35,263 nucleotides of DNA from the IMG/VR virus record IMGVR_UViG_3300031576_000196, positions 1 to 35,263 of that record, one strand, 5' to 3'. The stretch comes from a virus. Shown in pieces: positions 1 to 7,856 of this stretch. Within the stretch, counting starts at the first letter, position 1. Each line of letters opens with the position of its first letter. The notes beneath the pieces were generated by a model. That model was given only the letters and a program-made list of their open reading frames with translations, did no database searches and was not told the origin of the DNA. A program made the position numbers and the translations under genes.

Positions 1-1
1 T

Positions 2-778
2 ACCGGGGCGGGACTCCAAGCCAATGCGCTGGCCGGCCAACTGGATGACACCGCGACCAATACCTGCACGGAAAACCAGTTCTGCCACGTGCGGATCACG
101 GCAGCGGGATTGCTGATGGTGAGTAGCACGGTAAGTTCATTCCCGGACAATGAGCCGTTCAACGTGGCCCAGATGAACGGAGTGGCCGTGACCATGGGCA
201 ACGGCGTTGCCGGCACCGGGGTGCAGCGGGTTACCATCGCGTCCGACTCTACCGGGCAAGTGGCCATTGCTTCGCTGCCCAATGAGGGCCAGCAGACGGC
301 GGCCAACTCCATCAGCGTCGCGCCGGACACAGACAATGACGCGATCGGGGCCACGGGAGCCGCGCCCCCGGGGGAGGCGGTGTTCGCCGGCGGGTTGCAG
401 AGCGGAGCGACCGGAGGATTCCTGGGCGGCATCACGGTCTGCGACTCCCAGCAGCGCATTTCCATCACCGCCGACACCCAAATGATCACCGGCGTGTCGG
501 CGCGGCACATCTACATCTGTCACATTGACCTGGTAGTGAGCGCGGCCGACAACGTGGCGGTGGTGAGCGGAACGGGCTCGGTCTGCGCTACCGGCATCGC
601 GGGAGTCTTTGGCGGCTCCACAGCCGCGACAGGATGGAACCTCGCGGCCAATGGCGGCATCGCTACCGGAACCGGCATCGGCTGGGTGGGACGCAGCAAC
701 GCCACCGGCGACAACCTGTGCATCCTGCGCAGCTCGGCCGCGCAGATTTCCGGGAACATCGTTTATGCCATCTACTGA
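2..778 (+). CDS. Putative virion surface/decoration protein (5' partial)
   Basis: The reading frame is open from the first bases of the window. The first in-frame GTG (89) is preceded by coding-like sequence (TGAGLQANALAGQLDD...), so the real start lies upstream. The visible 258 residues are rich in Gly, Ala, Thr and Ser with regularly alternating beta-type sequence and a few cysteines (ITVCDSQQ, YICHIDL, SVCATG, NLCILRSS), and the protein ends in NIVYAIY. This looks like a beta-sandwich virion or tail surface protein. Its C-terminal plan (a Cys-containing strand, a GTG-type loop, a final NxLC...strand) resembles the 177-aa protein at 27471. No enzymatic motif is seen. The gene overlaps the next one by 14 nt. 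The role is inferred from composition and from neighbouring lysis and adhesin genes. Confidence 0.6.
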   Translation, partial: TGAGLQANALAGQLDDTATNTCTENQFCHVRITAAGLLMVSSTVSSFPDNEPFNVAQMNGVAVTMGNGVAGTGVQRVTIASDSTGQVAIASLPNEGQQTAANSISVAPDTDNDAIGATGAAPPGEAVFAGGLQSGATGGFLGGITVCDSQQRISITADTQMITGVSARHIYICHIDLVVSAADNVAVVSGTGSVCATGIAGVFGGSTAATGWNLAANGGIATGTGIGWVGRSNATGDNLCILRSSAAQISGNIVYAIY

Positions 779-2093
779 GTCCGCAGTGAGATTTATTAGG
801 TTTATAACAAGGCTGCTCTGCGTGCTGCTGTTGTGTGCGCCCGTCGAAGCGTCCCGGCTTTTCACCACCGGTTTCGAGACCAACGACTTTACCGCGACCG
901 AGTGGGACACCATCGCAGATGGCGCGCCTACTATCGCTACCACGTCCGGGTGCTCGCCGACAGTAAACTCCGGAACCTACGTCATGCGCGCCCTCCAGGG
1001 CGCCACAGCGGCGCAGAACTACGTGCGCCGCAACTTCTCGGCAGCGAAAACAACGGGCACAGTATCGAAGCGGACCATGATGTGCATCGCGGACTTGCCT
1101 GACACCTTGCCGCAAAGCGTCTTCATCTGGAGCAACGCCAACGGCCTGACCACGGGCAGCGGCCCGGTGCACGTCCGCATCATCACCGGGCCGAAGCTCA
1201 GAATCCGCAACCAGCTTACCGGTACCGACACTGACGGTACTACCACCCTGAACCTGAATCAGTGGTACCGGGTGGAACTGAAAGTGACGCTGAGCGACAC
1301 GACCGGCTTGATTGAACTGAGGCTGAATGATGCGGTCGAGGCCAGCCAGACGAACGTTGACACCCTGGACGGCACGGCTGGGTTCAATCGCTTCTTCCTG
1401 GGCGTGGGAGCAGGGAACGTCGGCTCCACCTCCGCCAACTACGACGTGTTCTTTGACGACATTGCGGTGAACGATGAGACCGGAACTTTCCAGACCAATT
1501 ATCCCGGAAAGGGTAAGACCTTTATGGTCAAGCCGACTTCCGACAACACCGTGGCCTGGACCAAGACCGGGGCCAACTGCTCCGCAACCACCAATACCGA
1601 CTGCGTGGACGACCAGCCGGGCACGCCGGACGATCTCTCGGGCTACACCACCATCGGCACCAACGGCACCGTGGACCGCTTGAACAAGACCGCCTTGGGC
1701 GCGGAGGTCCCCTCCGACGCTGACATGATCCTGATTGATGTCTACACCCGCTTCGGCGCGTCCGGTTCGACGGGTACGCGGCTCTGCAGGATTGACCTGT
1801 GGGACGATGTGGGCACCCAGACTTCCGGCATTGATACCGGAACAGGCTGCGACGGCACCGCCGACACCTGGGCGCTGAACCGCATCGGCCCCACCAACGA
1901 CCACCTGGTCTTTGACTTGGGCACGCGCTCCAAGGCCACGGTGAACGACGCTGACTTCGACATCGGCTACACCAACCGCTCCGCTCACAACAACCGCGTG
2001 ACCTCGGAATGGGGCAACGTGGAATGGACCGAAGCGCCGCCCGCGCCTGCCTGTGTCAACGCCTTACTGCTGCTGGGCGCTGGATGTAACTAA
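765..2093 (+). CDS. Secreted/virion LamG-like (concanavalin A-fold) adhesin
   Basis: A 442-aa protein. The start is set at the ATG at 765, which overlaps the previous stop; the open frame further upstream is only a shadow of the previous gene. Residues 9-30 form a Sec-type signal peptide (RFIRFITRLLCVLLLCAPVEA). Residues about 31-245 read like a jelly-roll carbohydrate-binding domain: F.T..FE..D, then LNQWYRVELKVTLSD, IELRLND and a FFDDIAVNDETG strand, as in LamG and polysaccharide-lyase-like folds. A second beta-rich part follows (about 250-440) and ends in a Pro/Cys-rich tail. The gene lies just before the lysis genes, so a host-surface or glycan-binding appendage is likely. The signal peptide is unusual for a structural phage protein. 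The exact family is uncertain. Confidence 0.6.
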   Translation: MPSTESAVRFIRFITRLLCVLLLCAPVEASRLFTTGFETNDFTATEWDTIADGAPTIATTSGCSPTVNSGTYVMRALQGATAAQNYVRRNFSAAKTTGTVSKRTMMCIADLPDTLPQSVFIWSNANGLTTGSGPVHVRIITGPKLRIRNQLTGTDTDGTTTLNLNQWYRVELKVTLSDTTGLIELRLNDAVEASQTNVDTLDGTAGFNRFFLGVGAGNVGSTSANYDVFFDDIAVNDETGTFQTNYPGKGKTFMVKPTSDNTVAWTKTGANCSATTNTDCVDDQPGTPDDLSGYTTIGTNGTVDRLNKTALGAEVPSDADMILIDVYTRFGASGSTGTRLCRIDLWDDVGTQTSGIDTGTGCDGTADTWALNRIGPTNDHLVFDLGTRSKATVNDADFDIGYTNRSAHNNRVTSEWGNVEWTEAPPAPACVNALLLLGAGCN

Positions 2094-2110
2094 TACGGGC
2101 GACCACGAAC

Positions 2111-2311
2111 ATGGACTATCTCACCAACCTGACACTGGTGCTCAGCTTGCTGAATATCGGCATCTCCATCGGAACGCTGCTGACCACGCTGCGCTACCAC
2201 GGCCGCGACATCCGCGAACTGAAAGCCGGCCGGCGAGAGGATGTAAAAGTCCAGCAGGACCACGGGGAGAGAATCAGTTACTTGGAAGCCCGCCAAGGCA
2301 AGCAGCGGTGA
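2111..2311 (+). CDS. Small one-TM protein, holin-like or hydrolase partner
   Basis: A 66-aa protein. Residues about 6-27 (LTLVLSLLNIGISIGTLLTTL) form one transmembrane helix. The remaining 38 residues are charged and probably helical or coiled coil (RYHGRDIREL...ERISYLEARQ). Its stop overlaps the GTG start of the cell wall hydrolase (GTGA at 2308-2311), which implies translational coupling. Position and topology suit a holin or a membrane partner of the endolysin. The sequence is too short to name a family, and a non-lysis membrane protein is possible. Confidence 0.65.
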   Translation: MDYLTNLTLVLSLLNIGISIGTLLTTLRYHGRDIRELKAGRREDVKVQQDHGERISYLEARQGKQR

Positions 2312-2751
2312 ACCTCTCCTACAGCGAATGGCTCCTGGCGCTGTGTCTCTGGCGGGAAGCGCGCGGCGAAGGCGAAGCCGGGATGCGGGCCGTAGGGCAT
2401 GTGATACGTAACCGGGTATTCGCGGGACAAGGGGACTGGATTACGGTGATCACCGCTCCCTTGCAGTTCACCAGCATCAATCCGCCCAAGAGCAAGGAAG
2501 GCTGGCCCAAGGACGCGCAGACAGTACGCTTCCCCCAGAATGACGACCTACGCTGGCTCACCGCCACACAATTGGCCCACGCCATCTTCGCCGGCCAGGA
2601 TGAAGACCCCACGGGCGTGGCACTGTACTACGCCAACCTCGCCAACATTGACCCGGGAGGCTGGTTTGAGAGAACCATCCTGGGGAATCCCGCCAAATAC
2701 CCGCAAAGTGCTGTGATCGGACGGCACAGCTTCTTCCGCGAACTCTCCTAG
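2308..2751 (+). CDS. Cell wall hydrolase, SleB-like endolysin
   Basis: A 147-aa protein starting at a GTG inside the GTGA overlap with the upstream small membrane protein; the longer frame back to 2053 only shadows the previous genes. Near the N-terminus WREARGEGEAGMRAVGHV is the hallmark of the SleB/CwlJ cell wall hydrolase domain, with Glu17 as the expected catalytic acid. It continues into VIRNRV and later ALYYANLANID and FFREL, typical of the domain end. Established role: cleavage of peptidoglycan glycan strands, here for host lysis. There is no signal peptide, so release would depend on a holin. Its TAG stop is shared, through the palindrome CTAG, with the stop of the convergent gene on the other strand. 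Confidence 0.85.
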   Translation: MNLSYSEWLLALCLWREARGEGEAGMRAVGHVIRNRVFAGQGDWITVITAPLQFTSINPPKSKEGWPKDAQTVRFPQNDDLRWLTATQLAHAIFAGQDEDPTGVALYYANLANIDPGGWFERTILGNPAKYPQSAVIGRHSFFRELS

Positions 2752-3021
2752 GACTCACGATCTCTTCCCCAACTCCTTCGGGGGCTGGGCGGACGCGACT
2801 TCTTCCCCTCCTTCATCACTTCCTGGATGCGCGTTTGGGCCTGATGGACGGCAACCCGGCGGAACCAATCTTCGTTGTCAAAATGACTTCCTTCCCATGG
2901 GGCAGTGGCATTCCACGCTGCAATCTCGGCCAACAATAGTTCCGCCTGCCGCAGCAGTTCGCGGTCGGTTGGCTTCAGTGGCTGCGGGGAATCGTGGTCG
3001 AAACTGCATCCACCAAAACAT
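2748..3021 (-). pseudogene. Small helical phage protein, frameshifted near its start
   Basis: The last gene of the minus-strand operon. The coding-like frame (PLKPTDRELLRQAELLLAE and onward to WGRDRES) has no start codon; it runs back in frame to the TGA stop of the gene upstream. An ATG overlaps that stop (TGATG, ATG at 3021) but reads another frame. The interval is 274 nt, which is 3n+1, and removing one T from the TTTT run just after the ATG (3015-3018 on the plus strand) gives a single frame beginning MFGGCSFDHDSPQPLKPTD. I therefore read it as one small gene of about 90 aa with a one-base insertion. Alternatively the frame starts at the TTG at 2936. Function unknown. Confidence 0.5.
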
Positions 3022-4211
3022 CACTCCTCCTTCTGCGCCGCTAGGCGGGCGCGCGCACGAATTGCCCCAGCGATCTCAATGTCTGCATCCGCCTGTCCAG
3101 CACCGAACACGTCATCCTTGGGCAGCATCTTGTTGTGATAGCAATTGGCGAGTTCTGCACACGCTTCCCGTTCCGCCTCCACGGCCTCGCGGATGCATTG
3201 GCGAGCGAAGTCGCGAAGGAAGTGTCGCAGGGAACCTTGATCAATCTGAACCAAAGAGATTTTGTGCGCCGCGCCGATGGTAAGTGGGTCGGGGAACAAG
3301 CGGCTTGTCACACAACCCATGTGGTGGGCTTTCGTAATCCCGGTTCCGTCCCTGTGCGCGAATCGCAGACACCAATGCGAAGGGTCACCGCTCAGGGAAT
3401 CAGTTGGCTCACCACAAAAACTACATGGGCCATCGTCAGTAGGCACTGGCGCTGTGGCGGGGGAGGAGCCGGAGAGGGCGACTTCGCACGCTTCACGGGC
3501 AGCTTCAATAAAGCTGGCGTCTTTCGGGTTATCGCATACAGCAGCGTTCACAAGACGCGCAACCGAGCCAAGCGCCTCCCTCACTCCCTGTAGCTCGCGG
3601 CGGGCGGCGTCACGCTCATCCAAAGATTCGTTCAAAGCTGTATCCAGCCTGGCTTCCTCAATGCGCCCTACGGCGGCTTCGGCTGAGAGATCGCGGGTGG
3701 ACTGCCGTGCGCCAATTAATTGCTGCTCCAGTTCCGCTGCTCGCTGGCGTAGAGCCATGACCGCTTTCCCTACGTCACTCCCAGCCTTGAGTTCGAGAGC
3801 ATTGGCGATTACGTCAAGCGTGTCGCGCAGGGTCGCACATTCGTCAACTAAGTCACGAGCGTAGCTTCCTAGTTCTTCTTCCGTCCACTTCGTGCCCTCC
3901 GGCACGACACAGCCTGCAATACCCTTGAGGTAATGGTGCAGGGCTGCGTTCTCGGAGGCGGAGCGGTAGGAGGCGTAGGCTTCCAGCATCCGACACAGAT
4001 ATTCGCCGTCGTAGGAGAATGGAATGACATCAGGCCATCTATCCAGCCACTCCCTTGCCGTCTGCGGCGCTTGGCGGGGCGCGGACGTGGTGAACGACGG
4101 CTTCGGACATGGGCCAGAATAACCGTGGTACTTGAACATTTCTTCGCCGACAGGCATCGGCTCCCCGCAGAGTTCGCAAACGCTAACTGACTTCGTTCCG
4201 TCAGCCATCAC
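3021..4211 (-). CDS. Zinc-knuckle and coiled-coil phage protein, function unknown
   Basis: A 396-aa protein. Start is the GTG at 4211 (GTGA overlap with the gene upstream) or the ATG one codon later. It has an N-terminal zinc knuckle (CELCGEPMP...GPCP, residues about 12-35), a central helical or coiled-coil region (about 120-230, LRQRAAELEQQLIGARQ), a second Cys motif (CSFCGEP, about 261-267, followed by WC, H and C residues) and a C-terminal helix of the EREACAELAN...IAGAIRAR type. That C-terminal signature is common in small accessory proteins of temperate phages (Ea22/Eae-like). No enzyme motif is seen. I would call it an early-region accessory protein, perhaps nucleic-acid or protein binding. 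Confidence 0.7.
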   Translation of the reverse strand: MMADGTKSVSVCELCGEPMPVGEEMFKYHGYSGPCPKPSFTTSAPRQAPQTAREWLDRWPDVIPFSYDGEYLCRMLEAYASYRSASENAALHHYLKGIAGCVVPEGTKWTEEELGSYARDLVDECATLRDTLDVIANALELKAGSDVGKAVMALRQRAAELEQQLIGARQSTRDLSAEAAVGRIEEARLDTALNESLDERDAARRELQGVREALGSVARLVNAAVCDNPKDASFIEAAREACEVALSGSSPATAPVPTDDGPCSFCGEPTDSLSGDPSHWCLRFAHRDGTGITKAHHMGCVTSRLFPDPLTIGAAHKISLVQIDQGSLRHFLRDFARQCIREAVEAEREACAELANCYHNKMLPKDDVFGAGQADADIEIAGAIRARARLAAQKEE

Positions 4212-4453
4212 TTCCCTCCCTTGGCCCGGTGCTCGGCGGCGCGCCGCTCAAGTTCGGCTACGCTAACCAGAGCACTTTTACGCTTTAGGATGCCGGTCAC
4301 CACTTCCTCCAGCGCCTCCGCCTTGGCGCGGACGATGAGCGAGGCCACAGCCTCGACAGTGGCGTCCGACTCGCCAACGCCAGTGAAAGCATCCGGATAG
4401 CAAGTCGTCGCAATCTTGTGCGCTTCCACCTTCACGTCAATCCGGTCACCCAC
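4208..4453 (-). CDS. Small helical protein, function unknown
   Basis: An 81-aa protein with ATG at 4453 and a stop overlapping the next gene (GTGA at 4208-4211). The sequence is charged and mainly helical (ATVEAVASLIVRAKAEALEE, then VSVAELERRAAEHRAK). It sits in a run of tightly packed early genes that overlap each other by a few bases, which supports translation. No recognisable family and no Cys clusters. Confidence 0.65.
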   Translation of the reverse strand: MGDRIDVKVEAHKIATTCYPDAFTGVGESDATVEAVASLIVRAKAEALEEVVTGILKRKSALVSVAELERRAAEHRAKGGK

Positions 4454-4643
4454 GGCACACCCTCCGTTTCAGTAACTTAGAAAGCGGCAGAGTGACAATG
4501 ACAGGCGAAAAGAGAATCGGGTCTCCGATGTCATCAAGAGGACGCACGTAGATTTTTAACGTCTTCCCAGAGCGTGAGAAATATCCCCAAGCCTCCGCCC
4601 CGCTCTTCGTTCGCAACTTCGGAATCCAGCCCTTGTCAGCCAT
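4446..4643 (-). CDS. Small protein, function unknown
   Basis: A 65-aa protein, ATG at 4643, overlapping the next gene by 8 nt. A Trp/Tyr-containing beta-type sequence (GWIPKLRTKSGAEAWGYFS, KTLKIYVRPLDD, then PVIVTLPLSKLLKR) suggests a small beta-rich fold. Operon position and overlap support expression. Family not recognised. Confidence 0.6.
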   Translation of the reverse strand: MADKGWIPKLRTKSGAEAWGYFSRSGKTLKIYVRPLDDIGDPILFSPVIVTLPLSKLLKRRVCRG

Positions 4644-4657
4644 CTTCTCCCTCCCCG

Positions 4658-4785
4658 TTATCCGCTGCGCCTCTGGAGCACAGCAATCTTGATTTTGGCG
4701 GCGACCAGTTCACGGAATAGTCGGTCATTCGTTTGGCGAATTAGACGGATTACATCTAGAGCACGTCTGTCGCCAACTCCAACAT
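4658..4785 (-). pseudogene. Small helical protein, probably frameshifted
   Basis: The gap between the HNH gene and the next gene holds a convincing coding frame (ALDVIRLIRQTNDRLFREL, then VAAKIKIAVLQRRSG and TAA at 4658) with no start codon. It is in frame with, and directly behind, the TGA of the HNH gene. An ATG ten bases after that TGA (4785) starts MLELATDVL and hits TAG. The interval is 128 nt (3n+2), so one missing base would join MLELATDVL to DVIRLIRQ. I read it as a roughly 42-aa helical protein with a one-base deletion. Readthrough of the HNH stop is the alternative. Confidence 0.4.
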
Positions 4786-4792
4786 CACACGG

Positions 4793-5152
4793 TCAGACCT
4801 CTAAAGCAATCTTGTCGCGCTCGTTCTCGCTCCTGCTACACGTCCTCAAGTGCCCAGGATTGAAGCAGGCGCGGGACCGGCACTTCTTGGCGTGGCAAAT
4901 CCCCTGACTCCTGGGGATCGGCCCCACCCAGAGCTCATAGGCCAAGCGGTGCACCAGGAACACTTCCCGGACAATCTCCACCAACCCCGCCGGCCGGCTC
5001 AGGATCAGCAGCCCGTAGCCAGACTCAGTTTTGGGGCCGCGCCACACCCAGCACAGCCCTTGCATCGCCCTGTGGGCATAGAGGATGCGGGCTAAGTCCT
5101 TCCGGCCTATGATTTCCACGGCAGTTTGCTGGCGTTTCACAGCTTTTCTCAT
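4793..5152 (-). CDS. HNH endonuclease (zinc-loop, homing-type)
   Basis: A 119-aa protein, ATG at 5152. It has the order of motifs seen in small phage HNH nucleases: CWVWRGPKTESGYG, then VHRLAYELW (first His), then a zinc loop CHAKKC...ACFNPGHL, and an N-terminal helix. The Asn-Pro-x-His-Leu end is the usual metal and DNA-contact part. Established role of the family: DNA nicking or cleavage, often as free-standing homing endonucleases between phage genes. Upstream is a 90-nt gap with a possible tiny ORF; downstream is a frameshifted small gene, so it may be a mobile insertion in the operon. Confidence 0.85.
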   Translation of the reverse strand: MRKAVKRQQTAVEIIGRKDLARILYAHRAMQGLCWVWRGPKTESGYGLLILSRPAGLVEIVREVFLVHRLAYELWVGPIPRSQGICHAKKCRSRACFNPGHLRTCSRSENERDKIALEV

Positions 5153-5155
5153 GGC

Positions 5156-5257
5156 CTAACTACCTGATTCTGCCACTGATTCCCCGGTTTCGTCCGGGTT
5201 TTCCTGCTGGCTACTGCTGCTGTCTTCTCCTATAGAGAAGGAAAAACTACACGGCAC
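5156..5257 (-). CDS. Possible 33-aa acidic Ser/Glu-rich ORF
   Basis: A GTG at 5257, just inside the 3' end of the helicase-methyltransferase gene, opens a 33-aa frame with a strongly hydrophilic, acidic and Ser-rich sequence (GEDSSSSSQQENPDETGESV). The frame ends at a TAG three bases before the HNH start. Composition is coding-like and the packing suits the operon, but the peptide is short, low-complexity and unknown. Confidence 0.3.
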   Translation of the reverse strand: MPCSFSFSIGEDSSSSQQENPDETGESVAESGS

Positions 5258-7856
5258 TTACTTCCTCGGCGGTGCCTTCTAAATCGAATAGCCGGGGCAC
5301 ATTGACGGTGCTTTGGGCGGTGCGTAGGTAGGCTATGCCATCGGCGAAGTAGCCCGGATTTAGCTCCACCCCGATCGCTTTCCGTCCAAGGTTGACCGCA
5401 CAGTAGGGCACCGTCATTAAGCCAGCGAAAGGATCAAAGACAGTTTCCCCATTCATGGAGAACTGCGTGACCACGCGGTTGACGATGTCGAACTGCAAGG
5501 GGCACAAGTGCATCTGCTGGCCGCGCCGCGCCTGGATCATGTTCAAGGTGCGGGCGCGCATGACATCCGTCCACACGTCAGGATGCCAGCTCTGGGGCTG
5601 CAAGAGCATGAAGGTTGCCGGGAGGAGGCTTCCCGCTAGGCGACAGGAACACTCTTGGCAGCATTTATCGCCGGAATGAATGTGGCCACAGTGACGGCAG
5701 CGCTCCAGTGATTCGCTCAGAGCAACATGATGCTCATGGTCATACACTTGGGTGAGGCTGTGCTGGCGGAACAGTTTGAAGATGCGCTCGTGCGGAATAG
5801 CAACTAGATCCCCTGGGACAAGCCAGCGGTTGCCGCTGGAGCGCATGAAACCGTGAGCGTCAATCTGCCAGCGCGAACGGGTGTAGTTTGCTTTCTGCTT
5901 CACGACGGGCACATCGGCATAGCCATTCGATACGTCCGTCGCTGGCTTGCGGAACAGGAGCAGGTACTCTGGCATCCCGGTGCCGATGCGGGAACCATCC
6001 TTGCACTGCTCTGACCATCCCAGACGATAGGTCTGATTATTCTCACGGACTACGTCGGTGACGATGGTTTTGCGCGCCAGGAAGCCGAAGCCGTGTTTGC
6101 TGTAATGGCGGATGCACTCGTCGGAAAAGGGATAGACCACTTGGAACCCCATCCCAGTGAGGCCGGAAGGTGTGACGCGGTCTTTGCAGTGCACGGCCAG
6201 GATGCGCCCGGGCTGGAGGACACGAAACAGATGCGGCGTAAGAAAGTCCATCTGCTCGAAAAAGTGCTGATTAGAGTCAGTGTGGCCAAAATCGTTATAC
6301 GAGGGTGTGTACTCGTACTGCGTGGAGAAGGGAATCGAAGTGATGATCAAGTGGACCGATTGGGAAGGCATGGCCGCAGTTTCGAGAACGCAATCATTGA
6401 GCACGGCGCTCCAACCGTCGCCCTGTTCCTCTTGGCGCTCCACGCCGATCTGCCTAGCCAGTTCTGAGGCAATCGCATTGGTCGCCAGACCGTACTGGTG
6501 AATGATGGCGGTCATCTGGCCGGTGAGTTGCTTGTGCTGTCCCCATTTCTGCTCCAGTACCCGGCGAATCTCACGTTCAGCTTCGGTATAGATCAGGTCA
6601 ATGCGGACCTGCTTGGTTTGCAAGAAGCGATGAATGCGGTGGACGGCTTGGATAAACTCGTTGAACTTGAACCCAATGCCCAGGAAGATGGCCCAAGAGC
6701 AAAACCTCTGAAAATTGCAGCCGGAACCGGCGATAACTGGTTTCGCGGCGAGTTCTTGGATTCCCCCATCGGAGAAGGCGATGATGGCTTGCTCCCGCTC
6801 TTCCAAGTCCTGCGAGCCGTACACGCTGACTGCTTCCGGGAGTGCCTTCTCGAGGGCATGGCGCTCGGCCTCCAAGTCATGCCAGAGGAGACGGTGCGCT
6901 GCTGGGTCAATGGCGCGCAGTTCGAGGAGCTTGGCAATCCTTCCTGCTAGCGAATCGCGCTTTTCACGGGCCGCACTCGACACTCCCAAAGCAGCATTTC
7001 TGAGGAGACGACCTTGGCCGCTGGGATCCGTGCCTGAATCACGATGGTCGCAAGGTAGTTCATGCCAGTTGACTTGTAACTCCGGCAACTCGTAGCCTTC
7101 ATCGGAATGGCCCAGGTCGCTCGGCCGCTGGAGGAAGACGGCCCAACTCGAAACCCATAGCCAGAATTCACGCGACTTGTGGGGATGCAAGGTGAGATGG
7201 TCGGCTTGGGTGCTATCGCGCTTAAAGAAGCGGGTCTTCGCTTGGCCTACGTCCATCACGTCGAGAAATGCTGCGTAAGCCAGCAGCTCAATAAACTCGT
7301 TAGGACTAGGGGTGGCTGTAGCTACAAACCGATAGGTGCCCGTGCCCTCAAAGAGCCGCATCATCTCCCGGAAGGTCTTTGTGCCGCGGAATCCGCGCAG
7401 AATTGCCGCTTCGTCTAAGGAGATGCCGGCAAACTGCCTGGGATCGAGTTTGGCATCACGCACGGTCTCGTAATTGGTGATGTAAAGCCCGGTTTCTGTG
7501 CACTCCTCTATGCGGCGCACAAAGCTGATGGCCAAGCCGACTTTGGCCGCGTCGCGGACGAACTCCTGTCGAACTCCGAGAGGGGCCACGATTAGGAAAC
7601 GGCCGCCAGTCTTTTCTGTGATGAGCCGGGCAACCTCAAGCTGCATGAGGCTCTTGCCTAAGCCGAAGGCAGCGAAGATGGCGGCGCGGCCCTGGCGGAC
7701 GGCCCAGCGCACTATCTCCCGCTGGTGAGGCTTTAGCAGGGGATGGATGGCGGAATCAGACACCGGGAAGCCGTGCTCCACAGAAAGCGCAGCCTTGGCA
7801 CGCAGGAAGGCTTGGTAGCTGGCGCGCGCGTCACCTTGGAGCAGTTGGTGGGTCAT
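5247..7856 (-). CDS. SF2 helicase-DNA methyltransferase fusion
   Basis: An 869-aa protein, ATG at 7856 (ATGA overlap with the DUF4326 gene). Residues about 35-440 form an SNF2/SF2-type ATPase: HQREIVRWA, Walker A FGLGKS (64-69), box II DEAA (148-151), TATPS (180-184) and motif VI QAVHRIHR (403-410). Residues about 480-850 form a beta-class amino-methyltransferase: catalytic motif IV appears as TSIPF (506-510) instead of the usual TSPPY/F, and the SAM motif FDPFAG (807-812) follows at the C-terminus, as expected for this class. Between them lies a zinc ribbon (CRHCG...CCQEC, 720-736). Probable role: N6-adenine or N4-cytosine DNA modification coupled to translocation, for protection against host restriction. 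The Ile in place of the first motif-IV Pro is notable. Confidence 0.88.
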   Translation of the reverse strand: MTHQLLQGDARASYQAFLRAKAALSVEHGFPVSDSAIHPLLKPHQREIVRWAVRQGRAAIFAAFGLGKSLMQLEVARLITEKTGGRFLIVAPLGVRQEFVRDAAKVGLAISFVRRIEECTETGLYITNYETVRDAKLDPRQFAGISLDEAAILRGFRGTKTFREMMRLFEGTGTYRFVATATPSPNEFIELLAYAAFLDVMDVGQAKTRFFKRDSTQADHLTLHPHKSREFWLWVSSWAVFLQRPSDLGHSDEGYELPELQVNWHELPCDHRDSGTDPSGQGRLLRNAALGVSSAAREKRDSLAGRIAKLLELRAIDPAAHRLLWHDLEAERHALEKALPEAVSVYGSQDLEEREQAIIAFSDGGIQELAAKPVIAGSGCNFQRFCSWAIFLGIGFKFNEFIQAVHRIHRFLQTKQVRIDLIYTEAEREIRRVLEQKWGQHKQLTGQMTAIIHQYGLATNAIASELARQIGVERQEEQGDGWSAVLNDCVLETAAMPSQSVHLIITSIPFSTQYEYTPSYNDFGHTDSNQHFFEQMDFLTPHLFRVLQPGRILAVHCKDRVTPSGLTGMGFQVVYPFSDECIRHYSKHGFGFLARKTIVTDVVRENNQTYRLGWSEQCKDGSRIGTGMPEYLLLFRKPATDVSNGYADVPVVKQKANYTRSRWQIDAHGFMRSSGNRWLVPGDLVAIPHERIFKLFRQHSLTQVYDHEHHVALSESLERCRHCGHIHSGDKCCQECSCRLAGSLLPATFMLLQPQSWHPDVWTDVMRARTLNMIQARRGQQMHLCPLQFDIVNRVVTQFSMNGETVFDPFAGLMTVPYCAVNLGRKAIGVELNPGYFADGIAYLRTAQSTVNVPRLFDLEGTAEEVSAV
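7834..7856. repeat. Direct repeat at gene starts (copy 1)
   Basis: CCTTGGAGCAGTTGGT plus GGGTCA (plus-strand sense) recurs with one mismatch at 8160-8181 and, shortened, at 8701-8718. On the minus strand each copy sits at the start of a gene and encodes the N-terminus MT[HD]QLLQG or MTHQL. The copies flank the DUF4326 gene and part of Dam, so they may mark cassette-like shuffling of these genes. Confidence 0.7.

Noticed and set aside
137-1988. Long minus-strand ORFs (268 and 441 aa) opposite the adhesin genes
   Set aside because: Antisense shadows of GC-rich coding DNA; no domain, and the plus frames have a signal peptide and regular beta-type sequence.
3021-4795. TGA recoding or selenocysteine, suggested by coding frames continuing after in-frame TGA (3021, 4793)
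   Set aside because: TGA ends many genes here, with start codons overlapping it (GTGA, ATGA, TTGA), so TGA is a normal stop. Single-base indels explain the two cases and the same defect is seen elsewhere.
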